Below are positions 63,663 to 64,000 of a stretch of DNA of 64,000 nucleotides, piece by piece. Origin of the DNA: Bacillota bacterium. GTDB taxonomy: Bacteria > Bacillota > Clostridia > Lachnospirales > Lachnospiraceae. A program made the translations under genes and the position numbers. Location of the stretch: positions 1 through 64,000 of the forward strand of contig JAEZGY010000084.1 in assembly GCA_023416695.1 (NCBI GenBank). The letters run 5' to 3'. Each line of letters begins with the position of its first letter. Position 1 is the first letter of the stretch. The notes below the pieces were generated by a model that was given only the letters and a program-made list of their open reading frames with translations, did not search any database and was not told where the DNA came from.

Positions 63663-64000
63663 ATGAAAATTCTAGTGGATGCGGACGCTTGTCCTGTAAA
63701 AGACATTATTGAGGAAGTAGCCAAAGGTTTTGGGCTCGAAGTATATATGATTATCGATACTAGTCATGAGCTTTATTCCAACTACTCCTCTATTATACAA
63801 GTCAGCAAGGCTCCTGACGCTGCAGATTTGGCACTTTTCAACCGTACAGAACCAGGAGATATTGTGGTTACACACGATTATGGAGTTGCCAGTATGGTGT
63901 TAGGGAAAAAAGCCTTTGCCATTAGCTTTAATGGTAAATGGTTTACTAATCAAAATATAGATATGCTTATGTACGAGCGTCATGTTGCCGCCAAACAACG
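63663..64000 (+). CDS. YaiI/YqxD family protein (UPF0178), cut by the window end
   Basis: The frame opens at ATG 63663 after TAGGAAAA and stays open for 112 codons to the window end. The N-terminus KILVDADACPVKDIIEEVA and the central DAADLALFNRTEPGDIVVTHDYG are the signature of the UPF0178/DUF188 family (PIN-like fold). About three quarters of the usual ~150 residues are present. Function is not established. A TAAGGAT/ATCCTTA hairpin (63616-63631) lies in the gap before it. Confidence 0.88.
   Translation, partial: MKILVDADACPVKDIIEEVAKGFGLEVYMIIDTSHELYSNYSSIIQVSKAPDAADLALFNRTEPGDIVVTHDYGVASMVLGKKAFAISFNGKWFTNQNIDMLMYERHVAAKQ

Noticed and set aside
1..64000. Insertion sequences, prophage genes or CRISPR arrays
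   Set aside because: No transposase, integrase, phage structural gene, terminal repeat pair or spaced direct-repeat array was seen.

Overview
The window is AT-rich, single-contig DNA from a low-GC Gram-positive anaerobe, most likely a Lachnospiraceae-type Clostridium. The grounds are a pyruvate:ferredoxin oxidoreductase, an iron-sulfur two-subunit L-serine dehydratase, CDP-glycerol-type (teichoic-acid-like) transferases, near-consensus sigma-A promoters with 17-bp spacers and AGGAGG ribosome binding sites. Genus-level placement (for example near Lachnoclostridium phytofermentans) is inference. About 45 protein genes and one tRNA are supported. I saw no insertion sequence, prophage or CRISPR array.

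Layout. 1-3.4 kb: a truncated radical SAM gene and the greA-lysS operon. 3.4-5.4 kb: a membrane-anchored serine-hydrolase relative that has lost its catalytic residues. 5.5-51 kb: a very large cell-envelope glycopolymer region. It opens with an initiating sugar-phosphate transferase (5.5-6.9 kb) and a lone GT2 gene. A long minus-strand block (29.8 kb down to 8.0 kb) then encodes a YfhO-type membrane protein, the CDP-sugar genes rfbF-rfbG-rfbH, a Wzx-like flippase, an aldolase plus ThDP enzyme pair, a HAD phosphatase, an SDR, a GT2, a pyruvyl transferase with an FrhB-like Fe-S partner, a 1417-residue GLUG-repeat/GT-C fusion, a GT87-like protein and a possible 24-codon peptide. Between 30 and 36 kb lie a secreted duplicated beta-helix protein, an acyltransferase and a MATE-kinase fusion.

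A second minus-strand block (46.5-36.2 kb) looks like a phosphopolyol (teichoic-acid-like) module: two CDP-glycerol-type transferases, an IspD/TarI-like cytidylyltransferase, an SDR, an SDR-LicD fusion, UDP-galactopyranose mutase, and a GT2/GtrA pair. A third operon (51-46.7 kb) is a compact YfhO-GT2-GtrA set, matching the known three-component extracytoplasmic glycosylation systems.

51-64 kb is mostly housekeeping: nifJ, tRNA-Gln(CTG), a GNAT acetyltransferase, a secreted Ig-like/GDPD protein, sdaAB-sdaAA, an amidohydrolase with a CDF metal exporter, a glycolipid-type glycosyltransferase with an LPG-synthase-like membrane protein, and the start of a YaiI/YqxD family gene cut by the window end.

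The most interesting material is the aldolase + ThDP enzyme + SDR cassette embedded in a CDP-3,6-dideoxyhexose pathway. It may build a branched-chain sugar, by analogy with yersiniose synthesis. Also notable are the GLUG-GT-C fusion, the degenerate serine hydrolase, the MATE-kinase and SDR-LicD fusions, and a nifJ promoter region with three dyad symmetries.
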